NCBI GenBank assembly: GCA_900768135.1
Contig: CAAGBT010000006.1
Location: forward strand, 1-23,283
From: an uncultured Oscillospiraceae bacterium
GTDB lineage: Bacteria; Bacillota; Clostridia; Oscillospirales; Oscillospiraceae
Direction of reading: 5' to 3'
Length of the DNA stretch: 23,283 bases
Numbering within the stretch: position 1 is the first letter of the stretch; the number at the start of each line of letters is the position of its first letter. The notes beneath the pieces were generated by a model. That model saw nothing but the letters and a program-made list of their open reading frames with translations. It was not told the DNA's origin and did no database searches. This document shows, one piece after another, positions 1-7,994 of the stretch. Both the position numbers and the translations under genes were made by a program.

Positions 1-687
1 CGCGACTCCGTGGTCCGCAAGCATGCAGCCCTCGGCCTGGCAGCTGCGGAAGCCGCCGGAGGAGCCGCGGATGACCTTGGCGATCTTCTTGGCGACCTCA
101 ACGTCGCTGGTCTCGAGGTTGCAGTTGAACGCGACGAGCGGCATACGGGCGCCGATGGCGGTGATGCCGGCGGTGGGGTGGATCTTGCGCTCGCCGTAGT
201 CGGGAGCCCAGTCGGGCTGCAGGAGCTTCTCGGGCATGCCCTCGAACTCGCCCTTGCGGCAGGTGGCGAGATTGCGGCGCTCGGGACGGGTGGCGCTGTC
301 CTCATACAGGAAGGAGGGGACCTTCAGCTCGTCCCAGATACGCTGGGCAACGCGCTTGGACATCTCGACAGCTTCCTCAACGGTCACGTCCATCTGGGGA
401 ACGAAGGGGATAACGTCGGTAGCGCCCATGCGCTTGTGCTCGCCGTGATGCTTGTTCATGTCGATGCGCTCGGTGGCGACCTTCGTCAGCTGGAAGGCGA
501 CCTCCTCGATGGCCTCGGGAGAGCCGATGAGGGTGAAGACGCAGCGGTTGTGGTTGCCGTCGGTCTGGGCGTCGAACAGGGTGCAGCCGGGAACGCTCTT
601 GGCGGTCTCGACGAGGGCGTTATAGGTGGCCTCGTCCTTTTCCTTGGAGCAGCTGAAATTGGGGATGCATTCGATAAGCTTTGCCAT
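1..687 (-). CDS. ftcD: Glutamate formimidoyltransferase, 3' end beyond window
   Basis: This enzyme moves the formimino group of N-formimino-L-glutamate to tetrahydrofolate, the last step of the folate-linked histidine degradation route in the cytoplasm. The visible 229 residues start MAKLIECIPNFS and contain the family block GEHKRMGATDVIPFVP near residues 82-97. By comparison with mammalian FTCD, H84 is the probable catalytic histidine. DWAPDYG and the following segment also match the family. The ATG at 685-687 has GGAGG about 8 nt upstream. The gene continues past position 1, so I cannot tell whether a cyclodeaminase domain is fused to it. It lies next to hutU and hutI but on the opposite strand, with its own promoter. 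The family call is secure. Confidence 0.93.
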   Translation of the reverse strand, partial: MAKLIECIPNFSCSKEKDEATYNALVETAKSVPGCTLFDAQTDGNHNRCVFTLIGSPEAIEEVAFQLTKVATERIDMNKHHGEHKRMGATDVIPFVPQMDVTVEEAVEMSKRVAQRIWDELKVPSFLYEDSATRPERRNLATCRKGEFEGMPEKLLQPDWAPDYGERKIHPTAGITAIGARMPLVAFNCNLETSDVEVAKKIAKVIRGSSGGFRSCQAEGCMLADHGVA

Positions 688-788
688 TGGTCATTTCCTC
701 CGTTTAATTTATTTTAATGAATCGTCTCTTTTTGCATATATACAGCCGGGGCGCGCCCAAAATGCGCCGTTTCGGCGGTATCGCTGTT

Positions 789-818
789 ATTATATCGCGG
801 CGCGCCGGACAGCGTAAA
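789..818 (-). promoter_or_regulatory. Probable sigma-A promoter of ftcD with palindrome in spacer
   Basis: On the minus strand there is TTTACG (813-818), an 18-nt spacer and a consensus TATAAT (789-794). Transcription would start near 781, leaving a leader of about 95 nt before the ftcD ATG. The spacer contains the perfect palindrome CGGCGCGCCG (798-807), and a related one, GGGCGCGCCC (749-758), lies downstream in the leader. These could be operator sites, which is an inference. A short hairpin (765-777) is also in the leader. Confidence 0.6.
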
Positions 819-858
819 CAGGTTTTCTTTATCGTTTGCTGATGGGCGCTTAATTTTT

Positions 859-1740
859 TTAAGTGATATTTTGCTCCACAAAGCGCTGCACGCAGGGCGC
901 GCCGAGCGTCTCGCCGCTCCACGCCAGCACCGCATAGGAACGGATGGGCAGCGCGCGAATGGGCTTGGCACACAGCGGTGCGCCCGGATGCGTGCTGAGG
1001 ATGGAGCGTGGCAGAAAGCTGATGCCAAAGCCCGAGAGTACCATCTGCATCGCCATGGGGGTATCGTAGCAGTGGCAGGCAACGTTCGGCGTAAAGCCGC
1101 TGCGCTGGCACTCCTGCACCAGAAAATCGTTGTAGCTCCACAGGTCGTCGGAGCGCAGCAGACACATCGGCACGTTTTTCAGCCGCTCGATCGGCACTGC
1201 CGGAAGCTCCGGCGCGGGATCCATATCCCGGCGCATGATCAGCTCCAGCGCGTCCTCGCCGAGGATCCGTTCCTGCAGCCCGCTCGGCTCGCGCGCGGCC
1301 GTGCGCAGAAACAGCGCGTGCAGATCCCCGTGGTTCAGCGCCTCGATCAGCTCCTGCGGCGAGCCGAGGCGGATATAAAGCTCCACCTGCGGATACGCGC
1401 GGTGATACCGCTCCACATAGCGCAGCGCATAGGGTACGGCAGAGTAGATCACGCCCAGCCGGATGCGCCCGCTCATCCCCGCGCCCACGCTGCGCACGCT
1501 GTCCTCCACGCGGTGCAGGTCCTGAAAGATCTGCTGTGTCTGGCGGTACAGACTCTGCCCTGCGTCGGTAAGCGCCATGCCCTTGCTGCCGCGCACAAAC
1601 AGCTGCACGCCCAGCTCCTCTTCAAGCTGCGCGATCTGCCGCGAGATCGGCGGCTGGGCAACGTGCAGCTCGCGCGCCGCAGCGGAAATGCTCCTCGCCT
1701 CGGCCACCGCACAGAAATACTCCAGCTGTCTGAGCTTCAC
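859..1740 (-). CDS. LysR-family transcriptional regulator, probable hut regulator
   Basis: A 293-residue protein with the typical LysR layout. The N-terminal winged helix-turn-helix covers about residues 1-60 (MKLRQLEYFCAVAE, SISAAARELHVAQPPISRQI, LGVQLFVRG). A linker helix and a periplasmic-binding-like effector domain fill about residues 90-290. The start is GTG at 1738-1740, chosen because AAGGAGG (1749-1755) lies 8 nt upstream and the protein then begins exactly at the usual LysR N-terminus. It is divergent from hutU, and the two promoters overlap, as is common for LysR regulators and their targets. A role in controlling hutU, and perhaps ftcD, is inferred from position. The ligand is unknown; urocanate or histidine would be natural candidates. 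Confidence 0.92.
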   Translation of the reverse strand: MKLRQLEYFCAVAEARSISAAARELHVAQPPISRQIAQLEEELGVQLFVRGSKGMALTDAGQSLYRQTQQIFQDLHRVEDSVRSVGAGMSGRIRLGVIYSAVPYALRYVERYHRAYPQVELYIRLGSPQELIEALNHGDLHALFLRTAAREPSGLQERILGEDALELIMRRDMDPAPELPAVPIERLKNVPMCLLRSDDLWSYNDFLVQECQRSGFTPNVACHCYDTPMAMQMVLSGFGISFLPRSILSTHPGAPLCAKPIRALPIRSYAVLAWSGETLGAPCVQRFVEQNIT

Positions 1741-1793
1741 GGCCGCTTCCTCCTTAATACTTTTTTGATATGGGATTACGACAAATTAAGTAC

Positions 1794-1822
1794 TTTTCAT
1801 TATAGCAGTTCTTTGTTATAAT
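1794..1822 (+). promoter_or_regulatory. Probable promoter of hutU, overlapping the lysR promoter
   Basis: TTTTCA (1794-1799), a 17-nt spacer and a consensus TATAAT (1817-1822) precede hutU. The poor -35 fits a promoter that needs an activator. The perfect palindrome AAGTACTT (1788-1795) overlaps the -35 and is a candidate regulator site. The leader would be about 80 nt long. Confidence 0.65.
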
Positions 1823-1826
1823 GCAA
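1799..1826 (-). promoter_or_regulatory. Probable promoter of the lysR-type gene (extended -10)
   Basis: On the minus strand there is TTGCAT (1821-1826), a 16-nt spacer and TATAAT (1799-1804), with TG one base before the -10 (TGCTATAAT), an extended -10. It occupies the same DNA as the hutU promoter, so the two polymerases could not be bound together. Transcription would start near 1792. Confidence 0.6.
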
Positions 1827-1907
1827 GATGTAAAGGAAATCGGAATGAAGATTTTACTTTTTTATCTCTTTTTACGAAAATCAATTTTATGAAAGCGAGG
1901 AATCACC

Positions 1908-3929
1908 ATGATCAATCTTGCAGACGAAGCCATGACGATCAAGCTGGATTATGAGCTTCCGGAGTACCCGAAGTTTGAGTCCTGCTATCGCCGCGCTCCC
2001 CGCCGCGAATCCCATCTGACCGAAGCGGACAAGGCGCTCGCCATCAAGAACGCGCTGCGTTACATCCACCCCGACCATCACGAGCAGATGGCCAAGGAGT
2101 TTGCGCAGGAGCTGGAAGAGCATGGCCGCATTTACGGCTACCGCTTCCGCCCCGAGGGCAAGCTCTACGGCAAGCCCATCGACGAGTACAAGGGCAAGTG
2201 CATCGAGGGCCGCGCCATTCAGGTCATGATCGACAACAACCTCGACTTTGACATCGCGCTTTACCCCTACGAGCTGGTCACCTACGGCGAGACCGGTCAG
2301 GTCTGCCAGAACTGGATGCAGTACCGCCTGATCAAGAAGTACCTCGAGCAGCTGACCGATGAGCAGACTCTGGTCGTCATGTCCGGTCATCCTCTGGGTC
2401 TGTTCCACTCCCATAAGCTCGCCCCCCGCGTCATCATCTCCAACGGTCTGATGGTCGGCACGTTCGACGATCAGGAGAACTTCAACCGCGCGGCTGCGCT
2501 CGGCGTTGCCAACTACGGCCAGATGACCGCCGGCGGCTGGATGTACATCGGCCCTCAGGGCATCGTTCACGGCACGTTCAACACGCTGCTCAATGCCGGC
2601 CGCCTGAAGCTCGGCATCCCCAACGACAAGGATCTGACGGGCCGCCTGTTCGTCTCCGCCGGCCTTGGCGGCATGAGCGGCGCGCAGGGCAAGGCCGCCG
2701 AGATCGCCGGCGCCGCGTCCATCATTGCCGAGGTCGATGATTCCCGTATCGACACCCGTTACACCCAGGGCTGGGTCAGCCACCGCACCTCCTCCCTCGA
2801 AGAGGCCACCAGGATCGCCCTCGAACACCAGAAGGAAGGCAAGCCCTGCGCTGTCGCCTATAACGGCAACATTGTGGATCTTCTCGAGTACCTCTACGAG
2901 AAGAACGTCCACGTTGACCTGATGAGCGACCAGACCTCCTGCCACGTTCCTTACGACGGCGGCTACTGCCCGCAGGGCCTCACCTTCGAGCAGCGCACCG
3001 AGATGCTCGACAAGGATCCCGAGGGCTTCCGCAAGCTCGTTGACAAGACGCTGCAGCATCACTACGAGATGATCTGCAAGTTCCACGAAAGAGGCACTTA
3101 CTTCTTCGACTACGGCAACAGCTTCCTCAAGGCTGTTTACGACTCCGGCGTGAAGAGCATCTGCAAGAACGGCGAGAATGATCTCGACGGCTTCATCTTC
3201 CCCTCCTACGTCGAAGATATCCTCGGTCCCTGCCTGTTCGACTTCGGCTACGGCCCGTTCCGTTGGTGCTGCCTGAGCCGCAACCCCGAGGATCTGCACA
3301 AGACCGACGTGGCTGCCGCCGAGTACATCAAGGCGCACAACCGCCGCTATCAGGACTACGACAACTATGTCTGGGTCCGCGACGCGGAGAAGAACAAGCT
3401 GGTCGTCGGTACCCAGTGCCGCATCCTCTATCAGGACGCCATGGGCCGCATGAACCTCGCGCTCAAGTTCAACGAAATGGTCCGCAACGGCGAGATCGGC
3501 CCCGTCATCCTTGGCCGCGACCACCACGACACCGGCGGCACCGACGCGCCCTTCCGTGAGACCTCCAACATCAAGGACGGCTCCAACATCATGGCCGAAA
3601 TGGCCACGCAGTGCTACGCCGGCAACGCGGCGCGCGGCATGAGCTACATCGCCCTGCACAACGGCGGCGGCACGGGCATCGGCCGCGCCATCAACGGCGG
3701 CTTCGGCATGGTGCTGGACGGCTCCGAGCGCGTTGATACCATTCTGAAGATGTCCATGCCCTGGGACACCATGGTCGGCGTTGCCCGCCGCAGCTGGGCG
3801 CGCAACGAAAACGCCATGACCACGGTCGCCGAGTACAACAAGATGTACGAGGGCCAGGATCACATCACCATGCCTTACGTCGCGGACGAAGAACTCTGCG
3901 AAAAGGCCGTGAAGGAATATATGCACTAA
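1908..3929 (+). CDS. hutU: Urocanate hydratase, long form
   Basis: This cytoplasmic NAD-dependent enzyme converts urocanate to 4-imidazolone-5-propionate, step two of histidine degradation. At 673 residues it is much longer than the common proteobacterial and Bacillus form (about 555) and close to the long form known from some Clostridia and animals. Family blocks include QVCQNWMQYRLIKKYL, SGHPLGLFHS, GGWMYIGPQGIVHGT, FDFGYGPFRWCCLSRNPEDL and HNGGGTGIGRAINGGFGMVL. The tight Gly-rich segments fit the NAD-binding fold. The ATG at 1908 has GCGAGG ending 7 nt upstream. A strong terminator follows the stop codon directly, before hutI. Confidence 0.96.
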   Translation: MINLADEAMTIKLDYELPEYPKFESCYRRAPRRESHLTEADKALAIKNALRYIHPDHHEQMAKEFAQELEEHGRIYGYRFRPEGKLYGKPIDEYKGKCIEGRAIQVMIDNNLDFDIALYPYELVTYGETGQVCQNWMQYRLIKKYLEQLTDEQTLVVMSGHPLGLFHSHKLAPRVIISNGLMVGTFDDQENFNRAAALGVANYGQMTAGGWMYIGPQGIVHGTFNTLLNAGRLKLGIPNDKDLTGRLFVSAGLGGMSGAQGKAAEIAGAASIIAEVDDSRIDTRYTQGWVSHRTSSLEEATRIALEHQKEGKPCAVAYNGNIVDLLEYLYEKNVHVDLMSDQTSCHVPYDGGYCPQGLTFEQRTEMLDKDPEGFRKLVDKTLQHHYEMICKFHERGTYFFDYGNSFLKAVYDSGVKSICKNGENDLDGFIFPSYVEDILGPCLFDFGYGPFRWCCLSRNPEDLHKTDVAAAEYIKAHNRRYQDYDNYVWVRDAEKNKLVVGTQCRILYQDAMGRMNLALKFNEMVRNGEIGPVILGRDHHDTGGTDAPFRETSNIKDGSNIMAEMATQCYAGNAARGMSYIALHNGGGTGIGRAINGGFGMVLDGSERVDTILKMSMPWDTMVGVARRSWARNENAMTTVAEYNKMYEGQDHITMPYVADEELCEKAVKEYMH

Positions 3930-3940
3930 GAAAACACTTC

Positions 3941-3973
3941 AAAAAAGGGGCTTTTTACAAAGCCCCTTTTTTG
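3941..3973 (+). terminator. Intrinsic terminator between hutU and hutI
   Basis: A perfect 14-bp stem (3941-3954 with 3959-3972), a 4-nt loop (TTAC) and a run of T make a textbook Rho-independent terminator 12 nt after hutU. The A-rich left arm makes it symmetrical. No clear promoter lies between it and hutI (3974-4016), so hutI seems to depend on read-through or on a promoter I do not recognise. Confidence 0.92.
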
Positions 3974-4016
3974 AGCAGGATGCTCTTTCCAACAGCGAGA
4001 AAGGACAACATTTACT

Positions 4017-5243
4017 ATGAAAAAGTTACTCGTGAAGAACATCGGCCTGCTGGCTACGCCGGAGGGCAAGTCCGCTCATTGCGGCGAGGAGCAGGGCAGG
4101 ATCAAATTCTTAAAGGACGCGTGGGTGCTTATGGAAGACGGCGTCATCGCCTCCGTCGGCTCCGGCGCTGTCCCCGCCGCCGATGGCGCGGAAATCGTTG
4201 ACGCCGGCGGCAATCTCGTCACCCCGGGTCTTGTCGATGCCCACACGCACCTGATCTTCGGCGGCTGGCGTCAGAACGAGCTGGGTCTCAAGCTGCACGG
4301 CGCAAGCTACCTCGATATCCAGAACGCGGGCGGCGGCATCCAGTCCACGACCAACGCTACCCGCCGCGCAACAGAGCAGGAGCTTGCCGGCAAAGCAGAA
4401 AAGGCCCTGAACGAAATGCTGCGCTTCGGCTCCACCACGGTCGAGGCCAAAAGCGGCTACGGCCTTGCCACCGAGCATGAACTCAAGGCGCTTCAGGTCA
4501 TCAAGGATCTTGACGGTCGCCACCCGATCGACCTTGTGGCGACCTTTATGGGCGCGCACCTCGTTCCCGCTGAGTATAAGGCCAACCGCGAGGAATACGT
4601 CCGCCTTGTGTGTGAGGAAATGATCCCGCGCGTCAAGGAGCAGGGCATCGCCAAATTCTGCGATGTGTTCTGCGAAGCCGATACCTTTACGGTGGAAGAG
4701 TCCCGCCAGGTGCTTGAGGCGGGCCTCAAATACGGTCTCCGTCCCAAGATCCATGCCGACGAGATCGAGGCCATCGGCGGCAGCCAGCTCGCCGGCGAGA
4801 TCGGCGCGATCTCGGCCGAGCATCTGATCGTCTGCCCGCCGGAGGGCATTGAGAGCATGGCAAAGGGCGGCGTGATCGCCTGCCTGCTGCCTGCCACAAG
4901 CTTCAATCTCGGCGCGGTGTTCGCGCCCGCGCGCGCTATGGTAAGCGCCGGCGTTCCCGTCGCCATGGCGACGGACTTCAACCCCGGCTCCTGCCCGTGC
5001 CTGAATATGCAGTTCGTCATCAACCTCGGGTGCCTGAAGTACAGGCTCACGCCCGAGGAGGTGCTGACCGCCGTCACGCTCAATGGCGCGGCCGCCATCG
5101 ATATGGCGGACACCGTCGGCTCGGTGGAGGCAGGCAAGCTGGGCGATCTCGTCATCTGGGACGCACCCGACCTGGACTACATCTGCTACCGCGTGGGCAG
5201 CAACCTTGCCAGAACCGTCATCAAGCGCGGCAGGATCGTGTAA
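4017..5243 (+). CDS. hutI: Imidazolonepropionase
   Basis: This amidohydrolase-fold metal enzyme hydrolyses 4-imidazolone-5-propionate to N-formimino-L-glutamate, the substrate of the neighbouring FtcD. The 408 residues match the usual family length. Metal ligands are visible: the HxH pair H76 and H78 in VDAHTHLIF, H246 in KIHADEI and D320 in MATDFNPGS. H269 in SAEHL and the SGYGL loop near residue 146 also fit. The ATG at 4017 has GAAAGGA about 12 nt upstream, a slightly long spacing. The gene follows hutU after a terminator and precedes an Lrp-type regulator by 25 nt, so it is probably co-transcribed with that regulator. Confidence 0.97.
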   Translation: MKKLLVKNIGLLATPEGKSAHCGEEQGRIKFLKDAWVLMEDGVIASVGSGAVPAADGAEIVDAGGNLVTPGLVDAHTHLIFGGWRQNELGLKLHGASYLDIQNAGGGIQSTTNATRRATEQELAGKAEKALNEMLRFGSTTVEAKSGYGLATEHELKALQVIKDLDGRHPIDLVATFMGAHLVPAEYKANREEYVRLVCEEMIPRVKEQGIAKFCDVFCEADTFTVEESRQVLEAGLKYGLRPKIHADEIEAIGGSQLAGEIGAISAEHLIVCPPEGIESMAKGGVIACLLPATSFNLGAVFAPARAMVSAGVPVAMATDFNPGSCPCLNMQFVINLGCLKYRLTPEEVLTAVTLNGAAAIDMADTVGSVEAGKLGDLVIWDAPDLDYICYRVGSNLARTVIKRGRIV

Positions 5244-5268
5244 ACCGGACAGGGAAGAAGGAATCACC

Positions 5269-5703
5269 ATGGACAGGACCGACTACCAGATCCTCAATCT
5301 ACTGCAGGCGGACAGCCGCTGCACGCTGCGCCGCATGGGCGACCTCGTGGGTCTTACGCCGCCCGCCGTTTCCGAGCGGATCCGCCGCATGGAGGAAAAC
5401 GGCGTGATCCGCGGCTATCACATCGATGTGGACCGCACCCGCCTCGACTGCAACATCACCGGCTTCATCTCCGTGGCGCTCGAGCCGGACAAGTATGACA
5501 AGTTCTGCGATTTCTGTGCGGCGCAAAGCGCTGTCATCAGCCACTATCACGTAGTCGGCGAGTTTAACGCGCTGCTGCGCTTCGCCGTGCGCGATACGCC
5601 GCAGCTGGATCAGCTGCTCTCCCAAATCAAGAAATTTGGCGATTCGCGCACCTCGATCGAACTGAAAACGCTTTTCGACAGCAAGGAGATCCCTCTGCCG
5701 TAA
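5269..5703 (+). CDS. Lrp/AsnC-family transcriptional regulator
   Basis: A 144-residue protein with the Lrp layout. A winged helix-turn-helix covers about residues 1-60 (MDRTDYQILNLLQADSRCTL, LVGLTPPAVSERIRRMEENG). A C-terminal ligand-binding RAM domain covers about 65-140 and includes the VGEFNALLRF strand. The ATG at 5269 follows AGAAGGA with 6 nt between and removes an unsupported upstream extension that would overlap hutI. These proteins respond to amino acids. Its place in the hut cluster suggests it senses histidine or a breakdown product, or adjusts hut expression to amino-acid supply. That role is inferred. Confidence 0.92.
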   Translation: MDRTDYQILNLLQADSRCTLRRMGDLVGLTPPAVSERIRRMEENGVIRGYHIDVDRTRLDCNITGFISVALEPDKYDKFCDFCAAQSAVISHYHVVGEFNALLRFAVRDTPQLDQLLSQIKKFGDSRTSIELKTLFDSKEIPLP

Positions 5704-5717
5704 GGCAATTCCACAGG

Positions 5718-5754
5718 AAAAGCGCGCTCCCGTGCAGGCGGGAGCGCGCTTTTT
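5718..5754 (+). terminator. Intrinsic terminator of the hutI-lrp unit
   Basis: A perfect 15-bp GC-rich stem (5718-5732 with 5739-5753), a 6-nt loop and a short run of T follow the Lrp-type gene. It separates the hut cluster from the rpoN promoter. Confidence 0.92.
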
Positions 5755-5770
5755 CCCACTGAAATCCTTG

Positions 5771-5799
5771 TTGCGAAAGCGGGAAAAAACTGCTATACT
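5771..5799 (+). promoter_or_regulatory. Probable sigma-A promoter of rpoN (extended -10)
   Basis: TTGCGA (5771-5776), a 17-nt spacer and TATACT (5794-5799) preceded by TGC, an extended -10. Transcription would start near 5806, about 35 nt before the rpoN ATG. It lies just downstream of the previous terminator, which supports rpoN as the start of a new unit. Confidence 0.75.
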
Positions 5800-5840
5800 G
5801 ATGATCGTGGGACTTAACACGGGAAGGGAGGCGGACCGGC

Positions 5841-7193
5841 ATGAAGCTGGAGCAGGCACAGGCTCTGACCCAAAAGCTGGCGCTCACTCAGTCGATGCGG
5901 CAGTCGCTGGATTGTCTTCAGCTCTCCGCCCCGGAACTGACCGAATATCTTCAGGAACTCGCCCTGTCCAACCCGCTGCTGGACGTGCAGGCGCCGACCT
6001 ATTACGAAACGGAGCTGCCGAACGAATCCCCCTCGCCCGATCGGGAGGCCGTGCTTCTGCGCGGGGAGGAGGCATGGCACAGCACCCTGCACAGCGCGGA
6101 GGATGCGCCGGACATCAGCGCCTTCCTCACGCGGGAAAAAACCTTCCGCGACCATCTGAACGAGCAGATCGGCCAGATGAAGCTGGTGGACGATGAATCG
6201 CTGCGTCTGTGCCGTTTTCTGATCGACTGTCTCGATGAGCGCGGCTACCTTGACTGCCCGCTCGAGGAACTCTCGCGGGAGTTTGATATCCCGCTCTTTT
6301 CGCTTGAGCAGGCTCTTTTTGCCGTGCAGATGCTCGACCCTCCCGGCGTAGGCGCGCGCGACCTTTCCGAATGCCTGACGCTCCAGCTGGCGCAGAGCCG
6401 CTCGCTCGACCCGCTGGCGCTGAAGATCGCGCGCAGCGGACTTGAAATGCTCGGCAAGCGCGACTTTTCCGGTCTCGCCGCCCTGCTCGGCGTCAGCGTC
6501 AGCGAAGCCAGGGCCGCCGCCGCCAGGGTGCTTGCGCTCAATCCCATCCCCTCGCGCAGCTTTGCCGGCAGCGAGCAGATTGCCTATGTTGCGCCGGACG
6601 CGACCTTTTCCCTGCATCGCGGGCAGCTTGTTATCGAGCTGAACGAGCGCATTCTGCCGCGTCTTTCGATCAACGCGGAGTATTCCGCGCTGCTTGCCTC
6701 TCCGGATCCCGAGGTGCAGCGCTATGTAAAGGAAAAGCTTTCCGAAGCGCAGGCACTCATCAAGGGCGTGCGCACCCGCTGCGATACGCTTTTGCAGCTC
6801 ATCACGCTCATTGCCGAGGAGCAGCGCAGCTTTCTCTGCTCCGGCGGCGAGCTGCTGCCGGTCACGATGCAGCAGCTTGCCGAGAAGATGAACGTCAGCA
6901 CCTCCACGGTCAGCCGCGCGGTTCAGAGCAAATATGTGCAGTTTCAGGGAAGAGTGCTGCCTATCCGCAGCTTTTTTACCACCGCCATCCGGTCCGACGC
7001 CGCCGTTTCCTCCCACACGGTCAAGCAGCGCCTGCGCAGCCTGATCCAGGCGGAGGATCCCGCCGCCCCGCTTTCAGACGAGGCGCTGCGCCTTGCGCTT
7101 TCAGCGCACGGCATCGAGGTGAGCCGGCGCGCTGTTGCCAAATACCGCATGGCGATGGATATCCCGTCCTCGTCCCAGCGCCGCAAGCGCTGA
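5841..7193 (+). CDS. rpoN: RNA polymerase sigma-54 factor
   Basis: Alternative sigma factor that reads -24/-12 promoters and needs AAA+ enhancer-binding activators. The 450 residues show the expected order. Gln/Leu-rich region I is at about 1-50 (QKLALTQSMRQSLDCLQLS). The core-binding region includes LDPPGVGARDLSECLTLQL. The helix-turn-helix (MQQLAEKMNVSTSTVSRAV) and RSFF follow. The RpoN box VSRRAVAKYR lies near residues 427-436, close to the C-terminus. AAGGGAGG (5824-5831) precedes the ATG at a spacing of 9 nt. No sigma-54 activator gene is in the window, so its target genes are elsewhere. It is followed after 32 nt by a methyltransferase gene, probably in the same transcript. Confidence 0.96.
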   Translation: MKLEQAQALTQKLALTQSMRQSLDCLQLSAPELTEYLQELALSNPLLDVQAPTYYETELPNESPSPDREAVLLRGEEAWHSTLHSAEDAPDISAFLTREKTFRDHLNEQIGQMKLVDDESLRLCRFLIDCLDERGYLDCPLEELSREFDIPLFSLEQALFAVQMLDPPGVGARDLSECLTLQLAQSRSLDPLALKIARSGLEMLGKRDFSGLAALLGVSVSEARAAAARVLALNPIPSRSFAGSEQIAYVAPDATFSLHRGQLVIELNERILPRLSINAEYSALLASPDPEVQRYVKEKLSEAQALIKGVRTRCDTLLQLITLIAEEQRSFLCSGGELLPVTMQQLAEKMNVSTSTVSRAVQSKYVQFQGRVLPIRSFFTTAIRSDAAVSSHTVKQRLRSLIQAEDPAAPLSDEALRLALSAHGIEVSRRAVAKYRMAMDIPSSSQRRKR

Positions 7194-7225
7194 AGCGGTA
7201 AGCCGCCGAACACAGGAGGTTCCTC

Positions 7226-7990
7226 ATGGCCAGCGTATACGACCGCACCGACATCTACGATCTCTTCGACTCCCCGAAAAAGGATGCACAGACTTTATCC
7301 CACTGGCAGGCCGTTTTTGACGGCAAACCCATCCGCTCGGCGCTCGATGTGAGCATCGGGACGGGTTCGCTCACGCTGCCGCTCGCGCAGCTCGGCGTTT
7401 CGCTTTACGGCTCCGACTTGAGCGAGAGTATGCTTGCGCGCTGCCGCAAAAAGGCGGACGAGCGCGGCATCGCCATCGACCTGCGGCAGTGCGATTTCCG
7501 CGACCTGACCTTCCATTTTGACCGCAGGTTCGACTGCGTGATGAGTACCGGCAACTCGCTCGCCTATGTGACGAACAATGAGATCACCGGCGTTTTGGAG
7601 CAGATGGACGCGCTTGTGGAGCCTGGCGGCTATCTCTACTTCGACCTTCGCAACTGGGACCGCATCGTGGGGCAGAAAAAGCGCTTTTACTGCTACAATC
7701 CCGCCTTTCTGCCGAACGGCGACCGCGTGAATCTCATGCAGGTCTGGGACCACCTGCTCGATGGCTCCATTCTCTTCAACCTTCTCTACACCTTCGAGCG
7801 CGACAACAAAATCTTCCAGAAGGAGCGCTTCGAGGAGTATTATCACCCCGTACCGCAGCAGCTGCTGCTCGATAAGCTCGCGCAGCTCGGCTATCGGGAC
7901 ATTCAAGTCAAGGCCTTTCCCGTGCAGTTTGGCGCGTTTGACATTGAAAACACCGAATGGTACTGCGTGCTGGCGCACAAAGCAAAATAA
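7226..7990 (+). CDS. Class I SAM-dependent methyltransferase
   Basis: A 254-residue Rossmann-fold methyltransferase. Motif I is ALDVSIGTGSLTLPLA (about residues 39-54), the acidic residue after strand 2 is D64 in YGSDLSESML, and a motif like CDFRDL lies near residue 90. The strand-4 region (FDCVMSTGNSLAYV) and LVEPGGYLYFDLRN follow in order. The central GSLTLPLA loop and the late FERDNKIFQKERFEEYYHP segment resemble small-molecule or uncharacterised methyltransferases rather than RNA ones. The substrate cannot be read from the sequence. A strong AGGAGG lies just before the ATG. It is likely transcribed with rpoN, but no functional link is known to me. Confidence 0.88.
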   Translation: MASVYDRTDIYDLFDSPKKDAQTLSHWQAVFDGKPIRSALDVSIGTGSLTLPLAQLGVSLYGSDLSESMLARCRKKADERGIAIDLRQCDFRDLTFHFDRRFDCVMSTGNSLAYVTNNEITGVLEQMDALVEPGGYLYFDLRNWDRIVGQKKRFYCYNPAFLPNGDRVNLMQVWDHLLDGSILFNLLYTFERDNKIFQKERFEEYYHPVPQQLLLDKLAQLGYRDIQVKAFPVQFGAFDIENTEWYCVLAHKAK

Positions 7991-7994
7991 CCGT

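Noticed and set aside
849..863. Small A/T hairpin at the stop codon of the LysR-type gene
   Set aside because: Only 5 bp and no GC core; too weak to be called a terminator.
1887..3926. A 679-codon open frame on the minus strand opposite hutU
   Set aside because: It mirrors the codon bias of hutU, is rich in low-complexity Val, Ala and Gly runs, and matches no family I know. HutU on the plus strand is certain.
5704..5840. Search for a sigma-54 (-24/-12) promoter near rpoN and the hut genes
   Set aside because: No convincing TGGC-N8-TGC pattern at the right spacing in the gaps before hutU, rpoN, the methyltransferase or cupin genes.
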